From: Amborella trichopoda
Taxonomy: Eukaryota > Streptophyta > Magnoliopsida > Amborellales > Amborellaceae
Length of the DNA: 64,000 bases
Assembly: GCF_000471905.2 (NCBI RefSeq)
Contig: NW_006499827.1
Span: 793,486 to 857,485 of the forward strand
Direction of reading: 5' to 3'
The notes under the pieces were generated by a model. The model ran no database searches. It was not told the DNA's origin and saw only the letters and a list, made by a program, of their open reading frames with translations. The stretch's first letter is position 1; each line of letters starts with the position of its first letter. The position numbers and the translations under genes were made by a program. Below, one piece after another: positions 47,101 through 57,250 of this stretch.

Positions 47101-47574
47101 TGGAGAGAGGGTGGCGTCATGTCCTTATTTGGTTGGCTCCAGTCTTCCTTCATCATGGTCTGTTTCATTGGACAGTGTCGGCCCCAGTGGACTATGGTTT
47201 TCTACTATCTTTGGGTTATAATTTACAATTCCTTGAAATCAAAGGAGTAAAAACTGAACCAAATTTAGAAGATGCATGTCAAAACCAAGTTCACCCATAC
47301 AATCTCTCTTATCCTTGCAGGGTTATCGGTTCCAGAAGGAGCATCTCTCAAAGGTAGCAATTGTGATCACCTTAATCTTTATTCTAGCCATAGTTTTCTG
47401 ACTTGAACTTCCATAATTGAATAAAAGCGAGAAGGATAACGTATTGGCAAACTCATTATTGCAATCTAATAGGGGTTTCATTGTTAATCTTGTGTACAGA
47501 TGAGGAGGAGATGGATTGCTGAAGGAAATGGAGAAGTCCCTCAAAAAATGGCCCAGGATCAGAAGTTACAGTAA
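39969..47574 (+). CDS. SMO1: Sterol C4-methyl oxidase, SMO1 type (5 coding exons)
   Basis: Methylsterol monooxygenase of phytosterol synthesis: an ER membrane di-iron enzyme of the fatty acid hydroxylase superfamily. SMO1-type enzymes oxidise the 4-alpha-methyl of 4,4-dimethylsterols such as 24-methylenecycloartanol, acting with a C4 decarboxylase and ERG28 (family knowledge). Exons 39969-40298, 41609-41931, 46757-46904, 47321-47353 and 47500-47574 join in frame, all with GT-AG introns, to 302 residues, close to the usual 300. Visible: a hydrophobic segment at residues 36-60 ([20 protein letters not shown]); histidine boxes HRALH (145-149), HRVHH (158-162) and HDYHH (238-242); HWAE at 176 and a THSG histidine at 216. 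The SMO1-specific tail [20 protein letters not shown] separates it from SMO2. The ATG at 39969 gives the family N terminus. No damage seen; intron 1 holds a 720-N gap. Confidence 0.93.
40325..41044. other. Assembly gap (720 N) within intron 1
   Basis: The N run is bounded on both sides by (CT)n, so assembly probably broke in a long CT microsatellite. The true intron 1 length is unknown (1310 bp as drawn, 40299-41608). Open frames bridging the gap are artefacts. Confidence 0.98.
41046..41123. repeat. (CT)n microsatellites beside the gap
   Basis: CT runs at about 41046-41065 and 41092-41123, separated by a short unique segment; another starts at 40304 on the far side of the gap. Confidence 0.95.
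41609..41931 (+). CDS. SMO1: SMO1 exon 2 (residues 111-218)
   Basis: Acceptor TTGCAG before ATGGTGGGAGTC. Carries the first two histidine boxes and the APYAHWAEV and [13 protein letters not shown] segments. Ends two bases into the codon for Gly218, donor GTATGG at 41932. Confidence 0.93.
42195..42219 (-). other. C-run/G-run motif (quadruplex or i-motif candidate)
   Basis: Four runs of five or six C, each separated by a single T, directly after a (CT)n stretch. The minus (template) strand therefore has four G runs with one-base loops, the classic G-quadruplex pattern. Confidence 0.75.
42537..42960. mobile_element. GC-ended hAT-like MITE in SMO1 intron 2
   Basis: GC-rich ends (GGGCTTGGGGCTCAGG on the left; GGGCCGGGCCATCCAGCCC with CATTGCCAGC on the right) around an A-rich core. 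Resembles 62535-62745, including GGCCTAGGCCCTAC with TTTTAGGGCCGGGCC. Target duplication not found. Confidence 0.5.
44869..44990. repeat. 62-bp tandem repeat in intron 2
   Basis: Two copies, 44869-44930 and 44931-44990, both opening AAGCCATAAGGCTTCA and closing with CTCTTTCTAACTTATG. A degenerate third start lies near 44817. The opening block is itself self-complementary around AAGCC/GGCTT. Confidence 0.85.
45664..45870 (-). mobile_element. RTE-type LINE 3' fragment in SMO1 intron 2
   Basis: ATCATCATCATCATCAT tail, CTCAATTAATTGGGGTCGGG, GAGGCCATAAGTCCCCATAT and CCATGTCCTTTTGGGCCTA. The minus strand can be read as GRPKRT(W)[13 protein letters not shown]-like sequence. The least decayed RTE piece in the window, in antisense orientation to the gene. 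Confidence 0.8.
46757..46904 (+). CDS. SMO1: SMO1 exon 3 (residues 218-267)
   Basis: Acceptor TTACAG; the first base completes Gly218, then [16 protein letters not shown]. Contains the third histidine box AEHHDYHHF and ends GTDK at donor GTGAGC. Confidence 0.93.
47321..47353 (+). CDS. SMO1: SMO1 exon 4, 33-nt microexon (residues 268-278)
   Basis: CTTGCAG acceptor, 11 codons [11 protein letters not shown], then donor GTAGCA. GTDKGYRFQK is the expected continuation of the SMO1 family, which supports this tiny exon; reading through would break the alignment. Confidence 0.88.
47500..47574 (+). CDS. SMO1: SMO1 exon 5 (residues 279-302 and stop)
   Basis: Acceptor GTACAG, then [16 protein letters not shown] and on to the TAA at 47572-47574. 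A short charged tail as in other SMO1 proteins; its sequence is not conserved, so this end is slightly less certain than the core. Confidence 0.85.
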   Translation: MRRRWIAEGNGEVPQKMAQDQKLQ

Positions 47575-48104
47575 ACCTCAAATCCCAACACCCAAAAGTT
47601 AGTATGCTGGGAGTTTTATTTTTAGTGGTGGGACTTGCTTCTCCTTGTAGCCATATACCTCCTCTGAATCCATTCCATTTTCTGCATGGGTGCGTTGTTT
47701 ATCAAGTTTATTTTGTGGGAGAAATTTTGTAGCCTGAACTGTAGTGACATTTTGTGAACTCAGTAGCAGCTCCCCCCTCCACTGTAACATTAATAGTTTT
47801 GATCTTTGCATGCTCAGATGCTTGTCAAGTAACAAATCTCATTCTGGGAATATCTTGGATTTTTTTTCTAATGTTTTGGGAAGTCTTGGGGAAAACAAGA
47901 ATCAGGGAAACATGAATTAAGTAAGCGCTTCAATCACATCTGCTTCTACGTATGAGCATTTCCTATTAAGATCAAATATGTATTGAAGCACTAAAATAGT
48001 TGGTTAAATTTTTTTATTTTTTATTTTTTGCCCCTCTTTTCACGTTTAGTTGGTTTCATGCATGGACACATGCTTCTATCATTTCAGTTTCCGAAGAGGA
48101 TTTT
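47575..48104 (+). other. SMO1 3' untranslated region and downstream flank
   Basis: Moderately complex sequence to about 47850, consistent with a 3' UTR. No clear AATAAA is visible, so the cleavage site is not placed. The A-rich end of a reverse-oriented LINE begins at about 48105. Confidence 0.45.
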
Positions 48105-49500
48105 CTTTTTTCCTTTTTTTTTTCTTTTGATAAAATGACTTTGTATTAAATACTAATAGGAATGTACATAAGCTTGTAAATTTAGAAAATTGTGGTATAC
48201 AATGAAGTCAGTATAGGTATTGGTATACACAAATGTGGCCTGTGGATATTTTGTACCAAATTCCCAAGTGGACACCCAGAGACTCCTACTCAGGACAGTG
48301 GTTTTGTGAGCATTGGCAAGGGCATTGGCTGCCGAGTTTGATTCACACTGTATTTATCTAAATGCCACTTTAAATCTGCTACTCAAGTCAAAACTTTGGA
48401 CAAATATGGGGATGTGTTCCTCGAATATGGAGTTGCCTTCTCAGCAGGGTGCTCCCCCAGTTAGCCTCAAAAGGCTCAGCCCACTGGGCAGGGCCATGGC
48501 TTCAGTAAGGATGGAGTTCACTTGCCCTGTTGGGCACAAGAACGCAAGGATAGTTTTGGCTGTCTCATTACAGCAATACCTCCAATGCACGCAAAACGAA
48601 CCAAAATAGGAACAATTGAAATTTAGTTTGACTTCACCAGCTGGATTCAGAAGTACACATGGGTTTGGATTGGATAATGTGTTCTGTTACTGTTTGAAAT
48701 GAGTTACTGAAAAATACTGAAAGTCTTGGCAATATGTAGCCCAGAAAATGATGGTTGCCTTGAATTGTTCGATGATCACATTTTTGAGGGTCTCCGTGGT
48801 TATTCAAGACACTTTGTTCAGTTGTTGCCAAAAGTCTGGGTGATTGCAAGTATATCTGCCCACCATAAAACCAGTCTTGATAAAGAAATGTTTTTTTTGT
48901 TTTTTGGGGTGGAGTGGGGAGGAAGAGTTGTACTGTTGCTGGAGCAGCCCAGACCTGGTCAGACAAATTTAACATAAAGGACCAAACCTAGTGTCCGCAA
49001 TGTAAGAATAGGCGGTGAATAAACTCTTCATTCTCATTGCACAACACACTTGTAAGATGAAACCCTCTTCGTTGCAGGTTGTTGGTGGTTCTTGATCTTT
49101 TGGATATGACCAGCCAGTTGAATGCTTGGACCTTAGATGGGACTGGGGAGAACCAGGTGCTCAAAGCCACTGAAGGTACTAATTAAGTATGGTTACTTTG
49201 GGTTAGACCAAAATAGAAAAAGGTGATCAGGAAGTCACCATTACAGGAGGGATACCAAACGAGTCTGTCATTGCAATATTGGGGGATGAGAGTGCTCAAG
49301 CTCAATAGGGTCACCAAGTGAAAAAACTCTTTGCCATTGAGATTACTTCTAATATCAGAGGCCAAAAAGTTTGACATTGGGATTCATGCCTCTTGGTCTA
49401 GAACAATTAGGAACAGATTAGGGAATTCCTCTTTCAAGGTCTCGCCCAACCAAGGATCTTTCCAAAACCTTATCCGGTTCTGAGTTTTTTTGGTGCAAAT
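48105..49500 (-). mobile_element. L1-type LINE, 3' half, reverse orientation
   Basis: Read on the minus strand: a zinc-binding RT-associated region (49480-48985) with LVWYPSCNGDF, VPSKVQAFNWLV and EEFIHRLFLHCG in the canonical order; then an RNase H-like region (about 48520-48310) with LTEAMAL and ANALANA-type residues; then a 3' UTR closing in an A-rich tail at 48105-48140. Several stops and frame changes make it non-functional. Its 3' end lies about 0.5 kb beyond the SMO1 stop, tail to tail with the gene. Confidence 0.7.
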
Positions 49501-49609
49501 CAAATCCTCCTTTTGAACTCAAAGAGGATGATGCCACCCCTTTCCAGGCTCTTGAGGCTCGGTAATTCAGAATCCCTTTGGTGCCCCAACCAAGCCCCCC
49601 ATGAGGCAG

Positions 49610-49930
49610 CTTATGTTCTGGTGCCAATCCCTGCGAGGGCACCAATCTCCCAACCTCATGCTAGGGTAGCAGTCCTCAATAGAGCCTCAGTGTCCCCCGT
49701 CCAATAGTAGGGTGCCAGTCCTCAATAGAACCCGGTATCCCAAACACGTAGTAGGGTGTTGATACCTAATAGATCCCTTGTATCCTAGCTCAAAATTAAG
49801 GTGTTGATCCCCATTGTGGTGCTGGTATCCCAAACTCATACTACGGTGCTGGTCTTCAGTAGAGCCCTGCTGTCCCAACCACATATGAGGACCCCATTCC
49901 TTGATAGTCCCCGATACCCATATTAAGGCC
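49610..49930 (-). repeat. About 45-bp minisatellite, open on the minus strand
   Basis: Roughly six to seven imperfect units with GTGCCAGTCCTCAATAGA and GGTATCCCAAAC phrases. On the minus strand (49687-49932) the unit length is a multiple of three and gives repeating 15-residue blocks LGYxxxxxxQHxxxx. Confidence 0.65.
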
Positions 49931-51346
49931 ATGTCCCTGTCAGTCCAAATGGCAACAAGTCAAGAGGCTGTCATCAAGATGATTCAAGTGCTTATGCCCA
50001 ACCAGATGCCAAGCTTATGATACACATGAATGCACCAGGTACAACTGTTGCAACACATGCCCAATCTGGGCTCCCACCTCAGACGTGCCACCATTTAAAC
50101 CCCAGTGGTCAACAGCCAAGGTTGGGTTTGACCAATGGCCTAGCCAGTAAACTCCTATCTTCCATGGCTAAGAGGCAACAGATTCGCCTCTCTTGCCTCT
50201 GGCTCAGCCTGGACCACTAGTATTAATGCTTGCCTCTGATTCAGCCTGGACTAGTATTGATGCACAACTAGCAAGGGCAATCCCTTGGGAGGTCAAACCG
50301 AATCTAATGCTATGCAACTGGCTGGGGCCTTAAGCCTTGCGCTTCATAGACTTGGCGTCCAAAATATTGCCTTGCTAAGGGAGCGATTGTGATCAAGAAA
50401 GTGTGTTTTATAAAGATTTTGACAAACATAGACTCCAATTACATGAAAACCAGAGAAAACAAAAAATTCATGACCAAAATCGCAAGAATTTATACATAAA
50501 TTTATGGTTCTGGGAACAACTTAGGGGCATGTGACCAATTTATTTTGTTTACATCCAATTGCTTGTGTGCGAGAGGACACTCCTGATTGGACTTTCCTAA
50601 CACTAGAAGGAAGTCAAGAATTACAACAAATGTTTCAGAATTAGTTACAACTCAACGCAAATTTCATGTGACCTTCCATATATAATTGCAATGTAGGCAG
50701 TATAAGCCTGCTGTGTTCTTCTGCCTCTCCTTTGTCTTTCAAAAAGAAGATAGGATATTGGTCTTGTTCTCAGCTGAAAATGCAATCTCTTGATGAAGAA
50801 TCACATGGGAAGCTCTAGGTGGGCCCTGGTAATCTGATTTTCTTAGGTCTCTCTCTTGATATGGGTTTTCTCTCTCTCTCCTCTCTACGCTCCTAGAAGG
50901 CTCTCACTTGCATATAGTTTTTCTGTGATCTTTTCCCCCTTCTTCCCTTTTGCCCAGGGCAATGGGTATTTATAGACCAAGTAGAGGAAACTTAGGGTTA
51001 TTCCTACCTTGGAAACTCGAAGGAAATGTCTGGGAAGGTTAAATCCCTCTAAATATCTCAAAATTACCGATGTATCTCATGGGTTCATTCACCAGTGTCT
51101 TGGTCGTTTTGGCTTGATATATGGGCATATCCTCATCCAATCTATCTTATTAGATGCAGATTTGTGCCAAATTTTCCTCATGATATGGTGGAGAATTTAG
51201 TTGGTTATCCTACGACCTAAATAAAGAACTCTTCCAAATATTGGAGTTTCAAATTGATCCCAGTTGCTCATTATGCAGCTCACCCCCCTCTGACCCTCAA
51301 TTTGATCTTCAATTCACATTTTGATCTTGGAGAGACTCTTCTTGAT
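49931..51346. other. Unclassified GC-richer stretch, possibly LTR debris
   Basis: A short internal duplication lies at about 50193-50271 (CTCAGCCTGGAC / TTCAGCCTGGAC). On the minus strand CTATAAATACCC near 50965 is TATA-like and lies among CT/GA-rich sequence, as in some LTRs. No paired LTR or domain was found. Confidence 0.35.
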
Positions 51347-51963
51347 CAGTGTTTCAAAAACGCTAGGCAGCCGGGGGGGTCCAGGCCTCCCAGTGCCTAG
51401 GCCGGCGCCTAGAACCTGGGCGGCCCCAGTAGAAAGAAACATGTCTCTATAGTCTAACAATATAAGTCTAACTGTATAACACATAAGATTTAGGGATTTA
51501 GGGCACATCAAATCTATAGTACACAAATCTACATAGTACACACGCCTCCATACTGCATAAGTCCATAGTCTGATAGTCCACTAATTCTAATATCAATGGG
51601 TGATGCTTTGATAAATTTCTCATAACTTTGAGAAACCCTTAGATCCTATGGAGATCACCAAAAACTAGTTTTTTGGGTTTTTTCTCTCTCTAAAATGGGC
51701 TCTAATGAGGTTTAGATTTCAAATGAACCTAAAACTCATGATTTTACCCCTTTCAAATTAAAAAAAAAAAAGAAAACCAAAAAATGCTTTCAACGAGGGG
51801 CTGGGCATGTCTGCCCCTGGGCTGGGCACCTGCCTAGGTGGGTTCCCTGGTGCCTAGGCAGACTTCTAGGGACAGTCCGCCTAATTTGGCTGCCAAGGCT
51901 TGGGTGCCTCGCCCAAGCCTTTTGGACCGCCTAGGCGCTAGACAGTCCGCTTTTAAAACACTG
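51347..51963. mobile_element. Non-autonomous hAT-like element, 617 bp
   Basis: The left end CAGTGTTTCAAAAACGCTAG and the right end, read inverted, CAGTGTTTTAAAAGCGGACT are matching terminal repeats. Flanking 8-mers TTCTTGAT and GTCTAGAT agree at 6 of 8 positions. GC-rich arms full of GCCTAGG/CCTAGGC surround an AT-rich core. No transposase. Confidence 0.65.
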
Positions 51964-53100
51964 GTCTAGATATTTATATAAGCTTGTAGAACAATGAAAT
52001 AGGATTATTCTTATGAGTTCAAAATACTGAATGATGGAGAAAGTAAGCATTAGTGGTCTAGTGCTCCTCTGCTTTGCTACAGACAGCCAGGCTATCAGAG
52101 GCGGTCTAGGCAAACTTTGGCACTTTGAAAATTGGGTCAAATGGTATCCAAATGTGCTGAAATTTGGAAAATAGGCTGTAAAGCCCTATATTAAAAACTC
52201 ACTAAGTTTCATCTTAAGATTGTTTGGTAGGACCTGTCTTTGAATGGTGCACTTGTAAGGGGCTATTTAAGCCACTGGTAGTCTAACCCGTTCAGAAAGC
52301 AAGTATGCAACCAAAGTGTCAAAGCTCCATGAGAATTAGTGGAGAGATTGTGAAGGATTACCCTGCCATAAAGTGATATACTTCCAATGCCAATAAAAAG
52401 TAACCCATCCAATGGCAGAAAACCGCCAAAGATTGTTATAGCTATGTCTCGAAGCTTGTCCAAGTTTCATCTTGATTCAAGACCCTATAGTGAGTCTCTG
52501 AGGAATCAATTTATTGGCAACTCCGCTTACAAAAGCAAGTATATCACCTGCGTGTCCAAATTTGATGAAAATCGGCAGGGAGCTTCTCCCATCCTGATTT
52601 GAATATTCGCCAAGTTTCAATTCATTTAGGGCTAATTTGATACGGTTTAGATAGACTGCGATGCGACTTTATAGCATATTGGCTGCCAACTGCCCTGATG
52701 CACAGCCTTTGCTATAGAACCAGGCCACATGTGGCATGTAGGCTGTGGAAGAGCTATGGTATTCACCCCTAGGGATTCATACCATGTTTTGAAGGATAAT
52801 TAAGGCCAATTATGTCCATTCCCATGGCTTCGTACCATGTCTGGGCGGCCATATCTCTGGCCTTTTGTCTTGATGCCATGTTGGGATGTGTTCGATTTCT
52901 AATGAACAAAAAGAGACATCCAAACAAGCCATGAGGCCTTTGTACCCACGCTGTCATGGACTAATGTCTAGTGTGCAAATCCTCTTTCTTACCAATAACA
53001 ATTGGGGAGAAGTACCAAGATCATATTGTTTTAGCTTCAGTTTCTATGCTTAAGGCTCCTATCTGTATGTTTCATCCAGAGTTCCAGCCTCTGTGCCTAA
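51964..53100. other. Intergenic, nothing recognised
   Basis: More balanced composition than the rest, but no domain, element end or RNA gene that I can support. Confidence 0.4.
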
Positions 53101-53206
53101 GGATCCAGTCTCTATGGTTACAAGCTGAGCTATGTCTCTGCTCTTAGGATAAGGATCCAGTCTCTATGGTTACAAGCTGAGCTAGGTCTCTATGCTCTTA
53201 GGCTCT
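53101..53206. repeat. 52-bp tandem duplication
   Basis: GGATCCAGTCTCTATGGTTA opens both copies (53101 and 53153); the copies are almost identical. Degenerate CCAGTCTCTATGG-like phrases continue to about 53300. Confidence 0.85.
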
Positions 53207-53579
53207 AGCCTCCATGGTTTACCCTACAGCTATGGCCCCCTGCCCCCATCATTTCTCATAGGGCTCCAGTCCCTGATACGGCTCTTGTCCCCATAGTTCA
53301 TCACATAACTTCAATCCCTCGAATCCTCGCATAGCACAGGCAAGGGACATACATTTTCTTCTCCCCATCAAATACCTCAAGTGTCAACAGCCTTGTTCAA
53401 ACCGAGTATAACCTGGTAGAACTGACTGATACAGTCAACTTGAGGGGCAACAACATGATATATTATTAACAGGTTGGGATTTACATGGTTAGTTTATTGA
53501 TAATAGTTACTGTGGTTCAAATTCGAATATGATCCAATCTATTTCTAAAAGTTTTGTTTTTCTTAAAATACCTTAGGAA

Positions 53580-53815
53580 AAGGTCAAGCTAGGGACAGGC
53601 CCGCCGAGCTCGAACCATAATAGGGTCTGGTTGAGCTTAGGCCCAGGCCTGCAGAGGCCGGACCATAATAGGGTCTCTCGAGCTAGGCCTAGCCGTCATC
53701 ATGGTCAGACTCGGGCCAAGGGATTAGAACCTATTTTGGGAATTGCCAGGCCTCTAGGGTCTCCGGCCGGCCCCTGGCCACCTGGTTTAGTTGCTGGTAG
53801 GCCTACCTCCCTTAA
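53580..53815. mobile_element. GC-rich hAT-like repeat
   Basis: GGCCGGACCATAATAGGGTC and a second GAACCATAATAGGGTCTGG copy 70 bp earlier, with GAGCTAGGCCTAGCC and GGGTCTCCGGCCGGCCCC. Style as 42537-42960. Ends not resolved. Confidence 0.4.
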
Positions 53816-54189
53816 AGTCAACGGAAGGAAATATTTGTCATGCCTGTTAATTTAGGGCTGAATATTTAATATTCATGGTATGTTGTTTTTTTTAATTTCT
53901 TCCTTTTCCTGCAACAATATTCATGGTATGTTGTTGTGAGACTAGTTGCTCTTATTTGCTTTGTATAATGAGTGCATAAAAAAAAACCATCCCAAGTGGG
54001 ACCTTTTCAGTCAGTTCCTTATGTGGATTACTTGATAGACCTCAGAGTATGCAGGTTTTTTTTTTTTTTGGATAATTTAGTGTGGGGAAGAGAGGCCCCT
54101 ACCCGTTCTTTCATATAGATTAAGGAGTTAGCTTTTTTGAAGTTGTCAGTGGGTGGTGTAAACATGATTGTAAACCACAACGTGGTAAC

Positions 54190-54780
54190 TAGGTAAGGGA
54201 GTGCGACCACCACGACCCAGAGGGTTTTGAATAAGGTTTGGCACTTGTCCCCCATAAGTTTCAAGCATTGCTCTGGCTTTTCTGTCGAGGAACGATGTAA
54301 CAATTGATAATTTGAAAAAGAAGGGAAGATCGTTCCAAATGTTTGCCTAAGGTATAAATCATATGAGGAGAATATTGACCACCTCTTCTTACACTGCCAG
54401 CTATGTGTGCTCCAGGGGTTATTTCAGATAGCTAATATACAGTGGGCCTCCCCTTCTTTCAATCAATTCTTTAGGTAAGTTTTAAGTGACTACCCGGCTT
54501 GTGGGTAGTCGACCTCTGTATGTTCTTCTTTCTCTCAATACAACAGTAAACTTCCTCAAAAAAAAGAAAAATCATTTCTTTAGGTAATGGGTTCAACTTC
54601 CTCTTTCAGAAATGGGTAGGACTATTTGGAAGGCCCTCTTTGGATGTGGTGGAATGGAATAGGAGAACCATCGAAATTATTTAGTCAAGGAAGCCTCTAA
54701 TGATCTTATTCTTGTAGGCAAAATGGGCCTCCATTATTCTCATTGTAACAATTTTATCTCTCATATAAATAGAACCTTAA
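54190..54780 (+). mobile_element. L1-type LINE, zinc-binding region fragment
   Basis: Conceptual pieces in order: VPHKFQALLWL, then VTIDNLKKKG, then YEENIDHLFLHCQL, IQWASPSFNQFF, and after an insertion MGRTIWKALFG. This is the RT zinc-binding segment of plant L1 LINEs. Frame changes and stops are present. It is interrupted by a short retroposed insert (54479-54570) and bordered on the right by a hAT-like element. Confidence 0.7.
54479..54570 (+). mobile_element. Short retroposed insert with A-tail and target duplication
   Basis: About 92 bp ending in an A-rich tail. It is flanked by AATCAATTCTTTAGGTAA (54461-54478) and AATCATTTCTTTAGGTAA (54570-54587), an 18-bp duplication with one mismatch. 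TATGTTCTTCTTTCTCTCAA before the tail resembles a LINE 3' end, so it is probably a severely 5'-truncated LINE copy. Confidence 0.8.
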
Positions 54781-55287
54781 TCGGGGTGGTAACGGGTTGA
54801 GTCCGGCTAGACTCGGACCCAAATAGTATTCGGGTCTAGGTTTTGGATCTGGACCCGACTTTTTGGGTCCAAAATTTGGATCCATATCTGGACCTGGGGT
54901 CTGGTCTATCTGTCGGGTCTTGGGTTTAGTTGGGTCCATTGCCATATGCAAGACACGTGGGCTATGACACCATATTGGCAACATTTACAGTATTGCACAA
55001 CATTTATAAATAAATACCCACATATACCCACATTCCTTACTATTTTATGTAATAAATGAAAATTGTTAAGAAACAAATTGGCAATATTTAGGAATACCCA
55101 CATACACCCATATTATTCGGGTCGGGTCCAAGTCCAATAGTATTCTAGTCCAAGTTTTGGACACGTACCTGATCTTTTGGGTCTAAAATTTGGAACCATA
55201 CCCGGATCTACCTGTCAGGTCTAAACTTTAGGGTCCAAAATTTGGAACCATATCTAGGTCTACCTGTCGGGTCCATTGCCACCCCTA
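54781..55287. mobile_element. Non-autonomous hAT-like element, 507 bp
   Basis: The left end TCGGGGTGGTAACGGGTT and the right end, read inverted, TAGGGGTGGCAATGGACCC are the terminal repeats. Flanking AACCTTAA and AACTTTAA agree at 7 of 8, a convincing hAT target duplication. Arms are rich in GGGTCCGGTC-type motifs. Same family as 30652-31055. Confidence 0.7.
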
Positions 55288-56104
55288 AACTTTAACAAGT
55301 TTGCAATATAAAAAATAAATAAATGAGGGCAGAAAAAAAATTAAACGAGAATGAAATACTTAGGGGTAAAGTATTTTACGAGCCTATGAAATTATGAGGG
55401 CTGCACCTTAAAGTTGTGGCCCTACAAAACCCGCACCCATATCTCAAAGTGGAAATGACACAAGAAATGGATTATGAATATGAATATTGTTGGGTTTATG
55501 TGGCTTTTAAAGGCCTTATGAGAACTTATACACGCATTTTATATAGTGGAACATAAACTCAGTGGGAGTGTTGTCCTTTTGTGGACCATATTAGGCAAAT
55601 GTTAATTGCTAATACTCGGACTAGGCTCGACGAGCTACAAGTTTGGAAAAACCCAAGATTCCTGGGCATAGGGATCTACCAAGAAGGGTTTAGTGGGTTA
55701 TCCCTTGATGAAGTCGGAGTATACCCAGATGAGAGGCAAAGGACTGTGTGGCCCTTGTGTGTGATGAATAGCCTTTAGAGATAGGACTAAAATCTCATCA
55801 TTATATCATCACAAGGCATGTACATAGATAACCGTTTTGAGATTCACCAAGGATGAAGCGTGTACATGTGTGAGAGATTACCTCTATGCACCATAGAATC
55901 ATGGTTGTATCATGGTTTGGAAGACCATAATTTTTGTCTATAAAGGAGAACCTGAAATCCATAAATTAAGATTGCATTTCCTAGTCTATTGGTTGATTTT
56001 GGTGGTCCAATCATGAACCCCTACAGTGAACTGTGGGTCATGGGAACTTCTAGGTAAGTTTGAGAAAGCTATGCAGATCGTGATTCGCAGTTGAAGGTGG
56101 AGTA

Positions 56105-56290
56105 CTCCCATGTATTGATAATTTCTTAGATCTAACGGATCCGATTCCCATCAAAATTAATTAATTTTATGTTATGTGATTTTTAGAATATGCTCCCATG
56201 TATTGATAATTTCTTAGATCTAACGGATCCGATTCCCAACAAAATTAATTAATTTTAATTAATTTTATGTTATGTGATTTTTAGAATGTT
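56105..56290. repeat. 88-bp tandem duplication
   Basis: CTCCCATGTATTGATAATTT opens copies at 56105 and 56193. The second has about ten extra bases (one more TTAATTAATT unit) and is otherwise nearly identical. Confidence 0.9.
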
Positions 56291-57019
56291 TATTTGAATT
56301 TTTGTGAATCTTATGATATTTTATTTTTATCATTTGAATTTATAAATTAAGAGAAATTAATTTTTCAATGTTTTAAATAAAATAAAATATTTAAAAATTC
56401 TAAATATAATAAAATATTTTCTAAAAATATTTGGGACCTCCATAAAATATGGGCCCAAAATTTAAAAAGATGTGTATTAGGTGGGGCCCACAGGCCACCA
56501 AAAAGGTGGCACGCCCTCACCCATTCACGCCCATTCACGTATCACGTAACATTCTTAGGAATAATGTTTATCCCCTCTTGGTTGGCTTATCTTTTTAGGT
56601 ATAACCAACTTATGTGGTAAGGTTGAATATTTGAGATATTTACTAAATCTTTGGTTCGCTTATCTTTTTGGGTGTAACCAATTTTTAGGTAGTTGAATAT
56701 TTGAGATATTTACTGAATCTTTGAATCAACATGGGTTGATTTAATAATTAAGGATTTGATATATTAAAATATAAGTTTGTTTTATTTGATGGGAATAGAT
56801 TTAGGAAATAGAGGATAAGGCTCTAGCTCATCTCTTTGAATCTTGAAGATCAATCGATGACTAAAATCTCTCACCCTACAAGTCTCCTTAGACGGTTGAG
56901 ATTTGACCATACGAATGGAGGCAAAATATATGGCATAGAAAATCTATAAAAGGATTTTCCCCTCATAAAATGATATACGAATTCTCTTCTCTCTCTTTAA
57001 TAATTCTCTCTCCCTACCC

Positions 57020-57250
57020 CAAAATTACCAAAAGGAGGCGCACCTCAATTTTATCTTTTCTCTCTTTAACAATTCTCTCTGCCTACCCAAAATTCTCCCC
57101 TCTCTTCCAAAGAGAAAGAGGAGGCATGCCGCAATTTTATCTCCTTCCCCTCTCCAAGGGGGACGCATACCCCAATTTTATCTCTTTCTAAGTTTATCTC
57201 CTTCCTCTCCCCAAAGTGGAGGCATGCCCTACTTTTTATCTCTCTCTAAG
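57020..57250. repeat. Degenerate minisatellite, about 4 units
   Basis: Recurring GAGGCATGCC or GACGCATACC followed by CAATTTTATCTC and a CT-rich filler, spaced about 50-60 bp. Confidence 0.7.

Noticed and set aside
48313-48609. 98-codon + strand open frame
   Set aside because: It is the antisense of the RNase H-like part of the minus-strand LINE.
54028-54303. 91-codon minus-strand open frame
   Set aside because: Overlaps and opposes the L1 zinc-binding region on the + strand; no independent support.
55581-55778. 65-codon open frame on the + strand
   Set aside because: Composition looks coding-like (DELQVWKNPRFLGIGI) but I see no domain, no extension and no splice sites; recorded only here.
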